Positions 1 to 12,350 of a stretch of DNA of 64,000 nt are shown here, one piece after another. The DNA is taken from the NCBI GenBank assembly GCA_036417435.1, contig CM070918.1, positions 29,829,523-29,893,522 of the forward strand, read 5' to 3'. The position numbers were made by a program, and so were the translations under genes. The notes beneath the pieces were generated by a model. That model was not told the DNA's origin, searched no databases, and was given only the letters and a program-made list of their open reading frames with translations. The DNA is from Inia geoffrensis (taxonomy: Eukaryota; Chordata; Mammalia; Artiodactyla; Iniidae). How positions within the stretch are numbered: position 1 is the first letter of the stretch; every line of letters starts with the position of its first letter.

Positions 1-110
1 AGAGGCAGACAGACAGGCTAAATGACACCACAGGATACAATTGGCACAATCTAGGCTGTGGGAAGATCTAGAGGACAGAGGATCTGCTTCAACAATAAGA
101 AAACACTAAA

Positions 111-144
<34 letters not shown>

Positions 145-149
145 ATGAG
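1..149. repeat. A-rich and unassigned left edge
   Basis: The first 100 bp are not recognised. Positions 109-133 are a pure A run followed by an AG-rich stretch, which could be the 3' tail of a retrotransposon whose body lies to the left. Confidence 0.4.
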
Positions 150-385
150 GGAACCTCACAGATTTAACAACACTTAAGAGAAATCAACCACTATATAATA
201 TTCTCCCCAACAGTAGCAGAATACACATTTTTCAAGTGCACATTGAACAGTCCCAAGGACGGACAATATTAGGCCACAACACAAGTCTTAATAAATTGAA
301 AGACACTGAAATCATGCTAAGTATCTTTTCTGATAACAATGGAATAAAACTAGACATTAATAACAGAAGGAAAGAGAAGCAAGAA
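150..385 (+). mobile_element. Old L1 fragment, ORF2 endonuclease end
   Basis: Translates as a diverged version of the L1 ORF2 segment at 1940-2110 in the same window (VHIEQSQGRTILGHNTS versus the EN-domain end with DHILGHKSS; SIFSDNNGI versus SIFSDHNAM). It lies directly before the younger L1 that starts near 386, so the two are separate insertions. Confidence 0.65.
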
Positions 386-439
386 CTACAATCCTGCAGC
401 CCATGGAACAAAAACCAAATTCAGAGAAAGACAGACAAG

Positions 440-1336
440 ATGAAAAGGCAGAGGGCTATGTACCAGATAAAGGAACAAGATAAAACCCCAGAAAAACAAC
501 TAAATGAAGTGGAGAAAGGCAACCTTCCACAAAAAGAATTCAGAATAATGATAGTGAAGATAATCCAGGACCTTGGAAAAAGAATAGAGGCAAATATCGA
601 GAAGATGCAAGAAATGTTTAACAAAGACCTAGAAGAATTATTAAAGAACAAACAAACAGAGATGAACAGTACAATAACTGAAATGAAAACTACACTAGAA
701 GGAATCAATAGCAGAATAACTGAGGCAGAAAAAAGGATAAATGACCTGGAAGACAGAATGGTGGAATTCACTGCAACAGAAGAGAATAAAGAAAAGAAAT
801 GAAGACAGCCTAAGAGACCTCTGCAACAACACTAAATGCAATGACATTCGCATTATAGGGGTCCCAGAAGGAGAAGAGAGAGAGAAAGGACCAGAGAAAA
901 TACTTGAAGAGATTATAGTCGAAAACTTCCCTACATGGGAAAGGAAATAGCCACCCAAGTGCAGGAAGCACAGACAGTCCCATACAAGATAAACCCAAGG
1001 AGAAACACATGGACACACATAGTAATCAAATTGACAAAAATTAAAGACAAAGAAAAATTATTGAAAGCAGCAAGGGAAAAACGACAAATAACATACAAGG
1101 GAACTCCCATAAGGTTAACAGCTGATTTCTCAGCAGAAACTCTACAAGCCAGAAGGGAGTGGCATGATATACTTAAAGTGATGAAAGGGAAGAATCTACA
1201 ACCAAGATTACTCTACCTGGCAAGGATCTCACTCAGATTCAATGGAGAAATCAAAAGCTTTACAGACAAGCAAAAGCTAAGAGAATTCAGCACCACCAAA
1301 CCAGCTCTACAACAAATGCTAAAGGAACTTCTCTAA
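440..1336 (+). pseudogene. L1 ORF1p (RNA-binding chaperone), two frameshifts
   Basis: Starts at ATG 440 (MKRQRAMYQIKEQ). The coiled-coil part (NIEKMQEMFNKDLEELL..., RITEAEKRINDLEDRM) is intact to about 795, where a short deletion shifts frame and gives a stop at 800-802. The middle (RNEDSLRDLCNNTKCNDIRI, GVPEGEE) continues in another frame to a second shift near 935 (one base missing in ccctacatgggaa). The C-terminal domain runs from there to the stop at 1336. In live L1s this protein trimerises and coats L1 RNA; this copy cannot make it whole. Confidence 0.88.
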
Positions 1337-1394
1337 GTGGGAAACACAAGAGAAGCAAAGGACCTACAAAATCAAACCCAAAACAATTCAGAAA

Positions 1395-4300
1395 ATGGTC
1401 ATAGGAACATACATATCAATAATTACCTTCCATGTGAATGGATTAAATGCTCCAACCAAAAGACACAGGCTTGCTGAATGGATACAAAAACAAGACCCAT
1501 ATATATGTTGTCTACAGGAGACCCACTTCAGACCTAGGGACACATACAGACTGAAAGTGAGGGGATGGAAAAAGATATTCCATGCAAATGGAAATCAGAA
1601 GAAAGCTGGAGTAGCTATACTCATATCAGAAAAATAGACTCTGAAATAAAGAATGTTACAAGAGACAAGGAAGGACACTACATAATGATCAAGGGATCAA
1701 TCCAAGAAGAAGATATAACAATTATAAATATATATGCACCCAACATAGGAGCACCTCAATACATAAGCCAAATGCTAACAGGCATAAGAGGGGGAAACTG
1801 ACAGTAACACAATAATACTAGGGGACTTTAACAGCTCACTTACACCAATGGACAGATCATCCAAAGTGAAAATAAATAAGGAAACAGAAGCTTTAAATGA
1901 AACAGCAGACCAGATAGATTTAATTGATATTTATAGGACATTCCATCCAAAAACAGCAGATTACACTTTCTTCTCAAGTGTGCACAGAACATTCTCCAGG
2001 ATAGATCACATCTTGGGTCACAAATCAAGCCTCAGTAAAGTTAAGAAAATTGAAATCATATCAAGCATCTTTTCTGACCACAATGCTATGAGATTAGAAA
2101 TGAATTACAGGGAAAAAAACATAAAAAACAAAAACACATGGAGGTTAAACAATATGTTACTAAATAACCAAGAGATCACTGAAGAAATCAGAGGAAATGA
2201 AAAAATACCTAGAGACAAATGACAATGAAAACATGACGATCCAAAACCTATGGGATGCAACAAAAGTAGTTCTAAGAGGGAAGTTTATAGCTATACAAGC
2301 CTACCTCAAGAAACAAGAAAAATCTCAAGTAAACAATCTAACCTTACACCTAAAGGAACGAGAGAAAGAAGAACAAACAAAACCCAAAGTTAGCAGAAGG
2401 AAAGAAATCATAAAGATCAGAGCAGAAATAAATGAAATAGAAACAAAGAAAACAATAGCAAAGATCAATAAAACTAAGAGGTGGTTCTTTGAGAAGATAA
2501 ACAAAATTGATAAACCATTAGCCAGACTCATCAAGAAAAAGAGGGAGAAGACTCAAATCAGTAAAATTAGAAATGAAAAAGGAGAAATTACAACAGACAC
2601 TGAAGAAATACAAAGCATCCTAAGAGACTATTACAAGCAACTCTATGCCAATAAAATGGACAACCTGGAAGAAATGGACAAATTCTTAGAAAGGTATAAC
2701 CTTCCAAGACTAAACCAGGAAGAAACAGAAAATGTGAACAGACCAATCACAAGTAATGAAATGGAAACTGTGATTACAAATCTTCCAACAAACAAAAGTC
2801 GAGGACCAGATGGCTTCACAGATGAATTCTATCAAACATTTAGAGAAGAGCTAACACCCATTCTTCTCAAACTCTTCCAAAAAATTGCCGAGGAAGGAAC
2901 ACTCTCAAACCCATTCTATGAGTCCACCATCACCCTGATACCAAAACCAGACAAAGACAGTATAAGAAAAGAAAATTACAGACCAATATCACTGATGAAT
3001 ATAGATGCAAAAATCCTCAACAAAATACTAGCAAACAGAATCCAACAACACATTAAAAGGATCATACACCATGATCAAGTGGGATTTATCCCAGGGATGC
3101 AAGGATTCTTCATTATATGAAAATCAATCAATGTGATACACCATATTAAGAAATTGAAGAATAAAAACTATATGACCATCTCAATAGCTGCAGAAAAAGC
3201 TTTTGACAAAATTCAACACCCATTTATGATAAAAATACTCCAGATAGTGGGCATACAGGGAACCTACCTCAACATAATAAAGGCCATATATATCACACCC
3301 ACAGCAAACATCATTCTCAATGGTGAAAAACTGAAAGCATTTCCTCTAAGATCAGGAATGAGACAAGGATGTCCACTCTCACCAGTATTATTCAACAGAG
3401 TTTTGGAAGTCCTAGCCATGGCAATCAGAGAAGAAAAAGAAATAAAAGGAATACAAACTGGAAAAGAAGAAGTAAAACTGTCACTGTTTGCAGATGACAT
3501 GATACTACACACAGAGGATCCTAAAAATGCCACCAGAAAACAACTAGAGCTAATCAATGAATTTGGTGAAGTTGCAGGATACAAAATTAATGCCCAGAAA
3601 TCTCTTGCATTCTTATACACTAATGATGAAATAAAACAAAAGGGAGACAAAAGACATGTATGCAAAAAACTATAAGATACTGATGAAAGAAATTAAAGAT
3701 GATAGCAACAGATGGCGAGATATAGCAAGTTTTTGGATTGGAAGAATCAATACTGTGAAAATGACTATAGTACCCAAAGCAATCTACAGATTCAATGCAA
3801 TCCCTATCAAATTACCAATGGCATTTTTTAACAGAACTAGAACAAATCATCTTAAAATTTGTATGGAGACACAAAAGACCCCGAATAGCCAAATCAGTCT
3901 TGAGGAAAAAAAAAGGAGCTGGAGGAATCAGACTCCCTGACTTCAGACTATACTACAAAGCTACCGTAATCAAGACAATATGGTACTGGCACAAAAACAG
4001 AAACATAGATCAATGGAACAAGATAGAAAGCCCAGAGATAAACCCACACACCTATGGTCAGCTAATCTATGACAAAGGAGGCAAAGATATACAATGGAGA
4101 AAAGGCAGTCTCTTCAATAAGTGGTGCTGGGAAAACTGGACAGCTACATGTAAAAGAATGAAATTAGAACACTCCTCAACACCATACACAAAAATAAACT
4201 CAAAATGGATTCAAGACCTAAACGTAAGACCGGACACTATAAAATTCTTAGAGGAAAACATAGGAAGAACACTCTTTGACATAAATCACAGCAAGATGTT

Positions 4301-5134
4301 TTTTGATCCACCTCCTAGAGTAATGGAAATAAAAACAAAAATAAACAAATGGGACCTAATGAAACTTCAAAGCTTTTGCACAGCAAAGGAAACCATAAAC
4401 AAGACGGAAAGACAACCCTCAGAATGGGAGAAAATATTTGCAAACGAATCAACGGACAAAGGATTAATCTCCAAAATATATAAACATCTCATGCAGCTCA
4501 ATATTAAAGAAACAAACAACCCAATCGAAATATGGGCAAAAGACCTAAATAGACATTTCTCCAAAGAAGACATACAGATGGCCAAGAAGCACATGAAAAG
4601 CTGCTCAACATCACTAATTATTAGAGAAATGCAAATCAAAACAACAATGAGATATCATCTCATAGCAGTTAGAATGGGCATCATCAGAAAATGTACAAAG
4701 AACAAATGCTGGAGAGGGTGTGGAGAAAAGGGAACCCTCTTGCACTGTTGGTGGGAATGTAAATTGATACAGTCACCATGGAGAACAGTATGGAGGTTCC
4801 CTAAAAAACAAAAAATAGAATTACCATATGATCCAGCAATCCTACTACTGGGCATACACCCAGAGAAAACCATAATTCAAAATGACACATGCACCCCAAT
4901 GTTCATCGCAGCACTATTTACAATATCCAGGTCATGGAAGCAACCTAAATGCCCATCGACAGACGAATGGATATGTGGTACATATATACAATGGAATATT
5001 ACTCAGCTATAAAAAGGAACGAAATTGAGTCATTTGTTGAGACGTGGATGGATCTAGAGACTGTAATACAGAGTGAAGTAAGTCAGAAAGACAAAAACAA
5101 ATATTGTATATTAACACATGTATGTGGAACCTAG
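1395..5134 (+). pseudogene. L1 ORF2p (endonuclease/reverse transcriptase), multiply broken
   Basis: The APE-like endonuclease starts at about 1395 (FHVNGLNAPTKRHRLAEWI, CCLQETHF). It shifts frame near 1630 and again around 1800-1850 and 2200. Reverse transcriptase motifs follow: [13 protein letters not shown] (about 2805), [20 protein letters not shown] (about 2975) and the catalytic FADD at 3487-3498. A stop at 3118-3120 and a deletion near 3640, which removes the segment joining the RT to the C-terminal domain, break it further. The cysteine-rich C-terminus (CWRGCGEKG...LLHC) lies at about 4710-4760. A 7-nt deletion at about 4970 shifts the last 50 codons out of frame. Confidence 0.9.
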
Positions 5135-5355
5135 AAAAATGGTACAGATGAACCAGTTGGCAGGGCAGAAGTTGAGACACAGACGTAGAGAACAAATGCA
5201 TGGACACCAAGGGGGAAAAACCGTGGTGGGGTGGGGATGGTGGTGTGATGAATTGGGTGATTGGGATTGACATGTATACACAGATGTGTAGAAAATTGAT
5301 GACTAATAGGAACCTGCAGTATAAAAAAACAAACAAAAAAACAACTAAAACTAAA

Positions 5356-5870
5356 CTTTCTTTGGGTTATTTGTATGGAAATATGTTAATATAAATATTT
5401 CAGACATTATATGAAATTTCTAAAAATCTTATATATTCTGGCATAATGTTATGCCATAATTCTAGTTATTAGTTTAAAATGTATATCTCAGAAATAACTA
5501 AATTTCCTTGTCAATTGCATTATTATGAACTTTCATCAAATCTTTAACTGTGGTCATTTTAAAATCTTTTGTCATTTACAGACAGTTCTGGGTGTACTCT
5601 GATGCTTCTGCAAAAATGTTCCTATAAAAGGGTTTCATCTTCAAGGAATTCATGGAGAAGACTCTGAGAAGTTCAGGTTTCTGGTAACTGACTATAGTGC
5701 TGAACTGAATGAATAAGCATTTTCAGAACTCTAACGGAAAACTGATGAATGAATTCATAACAGTAATAACAAAAGATCAAGATGAAAAAAAAATTAATTA
5801 CACGGGACTGAGTGAACTGATGAGGATGATTATAATTTCTGTGACTTTCTGTCTAAATAAAAATAAAATA
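5356..5870. other. No gene seen, AT-rich spacer
   Basis: Low-complexity AT-rich sequence between two L1 copies, with a short (AAAT)n run at 5856-5880. No exon, SINE or LTR recognised. Confidence 0.5.
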
Positions 5871-5879
5871 AAATAAAAT

Positions 5880-7981
5880 AACAGAAGGAAAACTGGAAAA
5901 TCCACAAATATGTGGAAATACAACCAATGGGTCAAAGAAGGAATCATAAGGAAAGGTAGAAAATATCTTGAGACAAATAAAAATGAAAATACAACACACC
6001 AAAACTTAAGAGATTCAGAGCAGTGCTAAGAGAAAAATTGGTATCTGTAAATGCATTAAAAAAGATCTCAAAACAACAACCTAACTTTACAACTCAAGGA
6101 AGTAGAAAAAGAACAAATACCCTAAGCTAGCAAAAGGAAGGAAATAATAAAGAGTAGATCAGAGATAAATAAAATAAAGACTAAGGGCTTCCCTGGTGGC
6201 GCAGTGGTTGAGAGTCTGCCTGCCGATGCAGGGGACATGGGTTCGTGCCCTGGTCCAGGAAGATCCCACATGCCACAGAGCGGCTGGGCCCGTGAGCCAT
6301 GGCCGCTGAGCCTGTGCTCCGCAACAGGAGAGGCCACAACAGTGAGAGGCCCATGTACCGCAAAAATAAATAAATAAAAAATTTTAAAAATTTTAAAAAT
6401 AAAGACTAGAAAAGTCAATGAAACCAAGAGTTGATTCCTCAAAAAGATCAACAAAATTGACAAACCCCTGGATTAAAAAAAAAAAAAAAAAAGAATACCT
6501 AAAACTAAAATCAAATACGAAAGAGGGGACATTACTACCAATTTTACACAAATAAAAAAATTATAAAAGTACTATGAATAATTATACACCACAAACTCGT
6601 TAACTTACATGAAAGGGACTAACTTCAGGAAACGTACAACCTGCCAAGACTGAATCATGAACAAATAAAAAATCTGAATAAACCTGTAACTGGATTGAAC
6701 CAGTAATTTAAAACCTACACAAAGAACAACCCATGACCAGATGGCTTCACTGATTGTGAATTCCACCAAATATTTAAAAAAGAATTAACACCAGTCTTCC
6801 CAAACTCATTCTATGAGACCAGCATTACCCTTGTACCAAAGCCAGACAAAGACACTACAAGAAAAGAAAACTATAGATCAATGTCCTTTATGAATATTGA
6901 TGCAAAAATCCTCAACAAAATACAAGCAAACAGAATTCAGCAGCACATTAAAAGGATTACACGCCATAGCCAAGTGGGACTTATTCCTTCAACGAAAGGG
7001 TGGTACAACATGTGAAAATCAATGAGATACACCACAGTAACAGAATGAAGGAAAAAGCCACATGATCATCTCAACTGATGCAGAAAGCATTTGACAAAAT
7101 TCAGCACACTTTCATGATTAAAAAAACCACTCCACAAACTAGGAATAGAAGGTAACTACCTCAACAAAATAAAGGCTATAAATGAAAGTCCCACACCTAA
7201 CACCATGTTCAATGGTAAGACTGAAAACATTTCCTCTAAGATCAGGAACAAAACAAAAATGGCCAGGATACAAAATCAACTTGCAAAAAAAAGTTACATT
7301 TCCATACACTAACAATGTGAAAGGAAATTAAGAAAACGACCCCATTTACAGTAATGTCAAAAAGAATAAATACTCAAGAATAAATGTAAAGAGGTAAAAC
7401 ACTTGTACACTGAAAACTATAAAATGTTGCTGAAAAAAATTAAAGACAATACCAGTAAACGGAAAGATATCCCATGTTCATGAATTGGAAGACTTAATAT
7501 TATTAAAATGTCAAAACAGTGCAAAGCAATCCACAAATTCAATGTAATTCCTATCAAAATCTCAATGAGGTATTTTTTGCAAAAATTGACAACTCCATCC
7601 CAAAATTCAGATGGAATTTCAAGGGACCCCAAATAGCCAAAGTAATCTTGAAAAACAAGAACAAAGTTGGAGGCTTCCCACTTCTTGATTTCAAAACTTA
7701 CTACAAAGCTATGGTATTCAAACAGTGTGGTACTGGCATAAACACAGACATATAGACCAACAGAACAGAATAGAAAGACCAGAAATATACTCTCACATAT
7801 AGGGTTAAATGATTTCTGACAAAGTGTCAAGACTATTCAATGGGCAAAGAACAACCTTTTCAACAAACTGGACTGGGAAAACTGGATCTCCACATGCCAA
7901 AAAAATCAAGTTGGACACTTTTATCTTATGCTATATACAAAAATTAAGTCAAAGTGAAACAAAGATCTAAATATAAGACCT
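5880..7981 (+). mobile_element. Older L1, ORF2 middle, split by a SINE
   Basis: Diverged L1 ORF2 from the endonuclease/RT linker to the region after the RT. The order agrees with the intact consensus as seen in the 386-5355 copy. It is interrupted by the SINE at 6184-6396 and by a poly(A) run near 6475-6492. All frames are heavily broken. Confidence 0.85.
6184..6396 (+). mobile_element. CHR-type tRNA-derived SINE (short form)
   Basis: Head gggcttccctggtggc, B-box-like gggttcgtgcc, A-rich tail. Exact 12-bp target duplication aaataaagacta at 6172-6183 and 6397-6408, in the older L1. Confidence 0.93.
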
Positions 7982-8188
7982 GGGACTTCCCTGGTGGTGC
8001 AGTGGTTGAGAGTCCGCCTGCCGATGCAGGGGACATGGGTTCATGCCCCGGTCTGGGAAGATCCCACAGGCCGTGGAGCGGCTGGGCCCGTGAGCCATGG
8101 CCGCTGAGCCTGCATGTCCGGAGCCTGTACTCTGCAATGGGAGAGGCCACAGCAGTGAGAGACCCCCGTACCGAAAAAAAAAAAAAAA
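7982..8188 (+). mobile_element. CHR-type SINE (short form)
   Basis: Full-length body with an A14 tail. The right flank is not the continuation of the host L1, and no target duplication is visible, so a rearrangement followed or accompanied the insertion. Confidence 0.88.
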
Positions 8189-8460
8189 GCCCACCAATTT
8201 AAATATTAATCTTATCCAGAAACATCCTCACAGAAACACCCAGAATAATGTTTGACCAAATATCTGGGCACCCCATGGCCCAGCCAAATTGATACATAAA
8301 ATTAAACATCACGCACACAATGGAATACTACGCAGCCTTAAAAGGAAAGAAATCCTGTCACACGTTACAGCATGGATGAACCTTCAGGACATTATGCTAA
8401 GTGAAATAAACCAGTCACAAAAGGACAAATATTGTATGAATCCACATATGTAAGGTAAAT
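8189..8460 (+). mobile_element. L1 3' fragment with unassigned old repeat at its left
   Basis: 8320-8460 is the L1 ORF2 C-terminal end (acaatggaatactac..., ggacattatgctaagtgaa). 8189-8310 resembles a common old mammalian repeat that I cannot name with certainty. Confidence 0.55.
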
Positions 8461-8464
8461 AATA

Positions 8465-8945
8465 TAGTATAAGTTCCTGACATTAAGCTTTTGATTGCAA
8501 AGAAATCCATTTCAAAAGCCATCCATCTTGAATAAACATTGCCAGGTGGATGATATAGCTACTAGCAAAACCACCAGACGAGGAACTGGGTCACCTACAC
8601 CCATGAAGTTCCCCTTTCAGAAAACCCTGGGTGACCCAGATAACGGACCATCTTGAGTGACCCTGTCTCCACTCTCCCACATCCTAATTTCCTCTCTTAT
8701 ATTAAAACGAGCCAGGAATGAGTGACGCCATGAAACCCCAGGCACCCCACACTCACACCCTAATAAAGGCAGAGCCCCAGGTGTTCTCTCTACCTTCGCC
8801 CTAGCCGTCTGGCCCTTGGACATATTGCGTACCCTCCAGGACCTGTGAGTAATAAATCTTGTTCCTCTAAGTTCCCTGATGGTTTTTTGCAGAGTTTCAT
8901 CCTACAGTCATAATAAGAATGACAAGTGCCGGCCCAGTCACAACA
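8465..8945 (+). mobile_element. Possible solo LTR of an endogenous retrovirus (class I-like)
   Basis: Interrupts an L1 3' end, which resumes near 9055. Has a TATA-like ttatatta (about 8696), an AATAAA (8762) in accctaataaaggc and a second AATAAA at about 8852 followed by a GT-rich stretch, the order expected of an LTR. No coding region and no clear target duplication; ends are uncertain. Confidence 0.35.
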
Positions 8946-9054
8946 CTGGCCCCAGTGAGGGAAATGTCAGTGGGGCTTGCTAAGAGTAATAGGGCCCAGG
9001 CGAGTGCCTCAGGCATTCCTGCTCAAGAACCTTAACAAAAACAGGCTGGGAACA

Positions 9055-9446
9055 CAACACTAAAGTAGTCAAATTCATAGAAACAGAAAGGAAAATGATG
9101 CTTATTGAGGGCTGGGGGGAGGGGGAAAGGGGAGTTACTGTTTAATAGGTACAGAGTTTTAGTTCTGCGAGATGAAAAAGTTCTGGAGGTCTGTCTCCTA
9201 ACAATGCAAATATACTTAAACTACTGAACTGCACACTTAGAGACGGTTAAGATGGTAATTGTTTTAAAAAAGGACATTCTGATACTGGCTAGAGGAATGA
9301 GGAGTTATTACTTAATAGGCACAGAGATTTAGTCTGGAATGATGAAGAAGCTCTAGAGATGGATGATGATGGTTGCACAACAGTATGAATGTACTTAATG
9401 CCACTAAACTGCACACTTAAAATGTATACTCAAAATGGTAATTTTG
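9055..9446 (+). repeat. Two adjacent L1 3' UTR copies
   Basis: 9055-9275 and 9285-9446 are diverged copies of the same L1M-type 3' segment (gagttactgtttaataggtac versus gagttattacttaataggcac; both reach aactgcacactta). Either a tandem duplication or two insertions. Confidence 0.6.
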
Positions 9447-9642
9447 GGGCTTCCCTGGTGGCGCAGTGGTTGAGAGTCCACCTGCCGATGCAGGGGACAC
9501 GGGTTCGTGCCCCAGTCCGGGAAGATCCCACATGCCGCGGAGTGGCTGGGCCCGTGAGCCGTGGCCGCTGAGCCTGCGCGTCCGGAGCCTGTGCTCCGCG
9601 ACGGGAGAGGCCACAGCAGTGAGAGGCCCACGTACCGCAAAA
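9447..9642 (+). mobile_element. CHR-type SINE (short form)
   Basis: Flanked by an exact 15-bp target duplication aaaatggtaattttg at 9432-9446 and 9643-9657. Well-preserved body, so a fairly recent insertion. Confidence 0.94.
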
Positions 9643-10065
9643 AAAATGGTAATTTTGTGTTATATATATTTTACACAATGAGAAAAAAGAGAGAAGAGAC
9701 ATCAACCAAATGTAATATGTAGGTTTTATTTAGATCTCAATTAAAATATACTGTAAACAATTGGATAAGATAATCAAGAAAATATAAAGTGTCTAGATAT
9801 TTGGTGATACTAAACCATTGATTTGGGGGAGTATTAGTAAACTGTGACTATCTTCCAGAAATAGATATTAAAATATATGTAGATTAGAATATGTCCTCTG
9901 AGATTTGCTTCAAAATAATTTCAAACTATAGTGGGAAGGGGATAGATGGCACAAGATTGGCCAAGAGTCGGTATTTACTAGAATAAAATGATGGGCATGA
10001 ATGGGTATATTATACTGTTTCGCTACTTCAGTTTATCTTTGAAACTTTCCATAATATAAAGGTTT

Positions 10066-10416
10066 TTTATTTTTTTAATTAATCAATTTATTTTTGGCTG
10101 CGTTGCGTCTTCATTGCTGCGCACAGGCTTTCTCTAGTTGCAGCGAGTGGGGGCTATCCTTTGTTGCAGTGCGCGGGCTTCTCATTGCAGTGGCTTCTCT
10201 TGTTGCAGAGCACAGGCTCCAGGCACACAGGCTTCAGTAGTTGCGGCACGTGGGCTCAGTAGTTGTGGCTCGCGGGCTCTAGAGTGCAGGCTCAGCAGTT
10301 GTGGTGCACGGGCTTAGCTGCTCCGTGGCATGTGGGATCTTCCCGGACCAGGGCTCGAACCCGTGTCCCCTGCATTGGCAGGAGGATTCTTAACCACTGC
10401 TCCACCAGGGAAGCCC
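10066..10416 (-). mobile_element. CHR-1-like SINE (long form)
   Basis: Reverse-strand copy of about 340 bp. The tRNA-like head is at the right end (ccaccagggaagccc) and the T-rich tail (aattaatcaatttatttttggctgcg) at the left. Confidence 0.9.
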
Positions 10417-11037
10417 TAAAAACTATTTGTTAATGAATGGTATCTTAGAATCAAAGAGAGGAATTGTGCTGGCCTATGACAGAGCAACGCTCTCAAGGAC
10501 TACTGAGGCTATGAGTCCTAAATGGCCTGAAGCAGGCAGAAGGATGGCCTACAAAGATATCCACATCAGAATCGCTGGATCCTGTGACTATGCTAAATTA
10601 CATGGCAAAAGGGACTCTGGAGATGCGACTGAGGCTATACACCTTAAGACAGGGGTACTGTACTGAATTACCTGGTCCAAAATCTCATCACATGAGTCCT
10701 TAGAAGTAGAGAGCCTTTCCAGGCTTCAATCAGAGAGATGAATTGGAGGAGGAGAGATTTGAAACGTAATGTTGCTGGCTTTGAAGATGTAGGAAGGGGG
10801 TCTCAAGCCAAGGAATGGCCTCTAGAAGATGCAAATGGTCCTCAGCTGACAGCCAGAAATAGAGACCTCAGTCCTACAACTGCAAGGAACTGAATTCTAT
10901 CAACATTCTGAATGAGCAAGGAAACAAGATTCTCTCCTACAGCTTCTCCAGAAAGGAACACAGCCTGCTAACACCTTGATTTTAGCCTGGTGAGACCCAT
11001 GTTGCACTTCTGACTTGCAAAACTGTTCTATAATAAA

Positions 11038-11066
11038 TGTGTGTGTGTGTGTGTGTGTGTGTGTGT
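11038..11066. repeat. (GT)n microsatellite
   Basis: About 14 uninterrupted GT units next to the T tail of the SINE at 11067. Likely variable in length between individuals. Confidence 0.9.
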
Positions 11067-11188
11067 TGTGTTTTTTTGGGGCCACATCACGTGGCCTGCA
11101 GGATCTTAGTTCTTCGACCGGGGATCGAACTTATGTCCCTGCAGTGGAAGTGAGGGGTCTTAACTGCTGGACCGCCAGGGAAGTCCCC
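11067..11188 (-). mobile_element. Monomeric tRNA-derived SINE (Bov-tA/CHRL-like)
   Basis: Short reverse-strand SINE: T tail at left, gatcgaac B-box-like core, ccgccagggaagtcccc head at right. It splits the MLT1-like LTR close to its end. Confidence 0.85.
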
Positions 11189-11255
11189 TTAATATGTGTT
11201 CTTTTAAACAGCTAAATGTGTGACAATGTGATATGGAAATGGAAAACTAATTCAT

Positions 11256-12265
11256 GGTCCTAAACAGCTATGATTTTGAATGTTTCTGTCTGCCTTTTAT
11301 ATTTTTTTCTACCTTCCTTTGGTATAAGGCTAATTCTATAAATTGCTGCTTATTTACCACTACAAATGGGCTATGAGAGGGAAAAGCAAATAAACATTCA
11401 TTCATTCACTCAACACCAACTACCAGATATCCGAGGAGTGCCTGCTCTGTAGCAGGCAGGCAGGATAGTAGGCTAGTCACTAGGGCTGTGACGGGAGCTA
11501 ACCTAAGAGCCTAGTGTGCACACTCATGTCTGTAGCAGTACCCACACTGGCTTTATTTACAGGCACCCTGACTCCAACCAACAGCAACCAGCCAAAGGGC
11601 AACGTGCTGGGAGTAGCTGAGCTTAGTGCAATTTCCTAGATAACCGGTACCAGCAATTTGCTGGTGGAGGATTATTAAAGTGGCTCCAACACCAAGAGCA
11701 GGAGTCACCTGAGCTGCATACTTAAGCAGCTCCCTGGGCCCCAGATCTTAAAAACAGCATGGATAGAGCCTGGGAAACTGAATTTTAATAAGCTTGTCAA
11801 GTGATTCTTAGGTATCCTAAGGTAGGATAAGCAAGGCCATAGTGGGGTAGGAGGCCCAATTCCAGTTCTTTGGGAGTAACCAGGCTCTGAGTAATGACCA
11901 CAGAGCCTATAAGTAATGTATAAAAACAACAGTGAAGGGGGAAAAAAAGTGCAAAGATCTGATGGTATCTATTTGTGTTTGCAGAGGTGAAATGTATAAT
12001 AAGCATTTAAGTTTGCAGACCCTCTTCCAACATGCAAAAATTGAGAGTTTACTTTGTTTACAGATTTCTCTGGCAATGTAACAAAAAGCCTAAAGATGGT
12101 GTACCGAACTGTTAATACTAGCAAATATTCAGTGGTATGGTTACAGAGGATTTGTACTTTTTGTACTATGCATTTCAGTGCTGTCTGAATATTTTAAAAC
12201 AAATTATTTACTACAATTTCCTGTGAGTCTATAATTATTCTGAAATGAAAGTTTCAAAAAAAGTA
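11256..12265. other. Intergenic, weak L2 and MER5-like relics
   Basis: An L2-like stretch at about 11395-11500 (attcattcattcactcaacacc...) and a MER5-like hAT relic at about 11690-11810 (tgcatacttaagcagctccctgggcccc...). Nothing else recognised; open frames here are short and unconvincing. Confidence 0.45.
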
Positions 12266-12268
12266 TTA

Positions 12269-12350
12269 CTTGGTGGTGGGATGAACTGGGCGATTGGGAT
12301 TGACATATATAAACTAACATGGATAAAACAGATAACTAATAAGAAAAAAA
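12269..12350 (+). mobile_element. L1 3' UTR fragment
   Basis: ggtggtgggatgaactgggcg and the following bases match the 3' end of the L1 at 5230-5310. Confidence 0.7.

Larger units (their letters stand above)
386..5355 (+). mobile_element. LINE-1, nearly full coding length, no 5' UTR, inactivated
   Basis: Contains ORF1, the inter-ORF spacer, ORF2 and the 3' UTR of a cetartiodactyl L1, ending in an A-rich tail at about 5325-5355. The 5' UTR is missing: the element begins just upstream of the ORF1 start. Multiple frameshifts and an internal deletion near 3635-3650 show that it is dead. Its last 1.5 kb closely matches the minus-strand L1 at 20815-22351. Confidence 0.93.
10550..11255 (+). mobile_element. 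MLT1-like MaLR LTR, interrupted
   Basis: Contains the familiar order gatatccacatc, acatggcaaaagggact, ttgctggctttgaagatg, acaccttgattttagcc and ctataataaatgtg, then after an inserted SINE, ttttaaacagctaaatgtgtga and ggaaaactaat. This is an ancient noncoding LTR relic. Confidence 0.6.

Noticed and set aside
6184..6396. Functional tRNA gene suggested by A/B-box-like sequence in SINE heads
   Set aside because: The head is followed by the SINE body and A tail and flanked by target duplications; it is a tRNA-derived SINE, not a tRNA gene.
10427..10666. 79-codon open frame
   Set aside because: Covered by an old LTR-like repeat; no coding signature.
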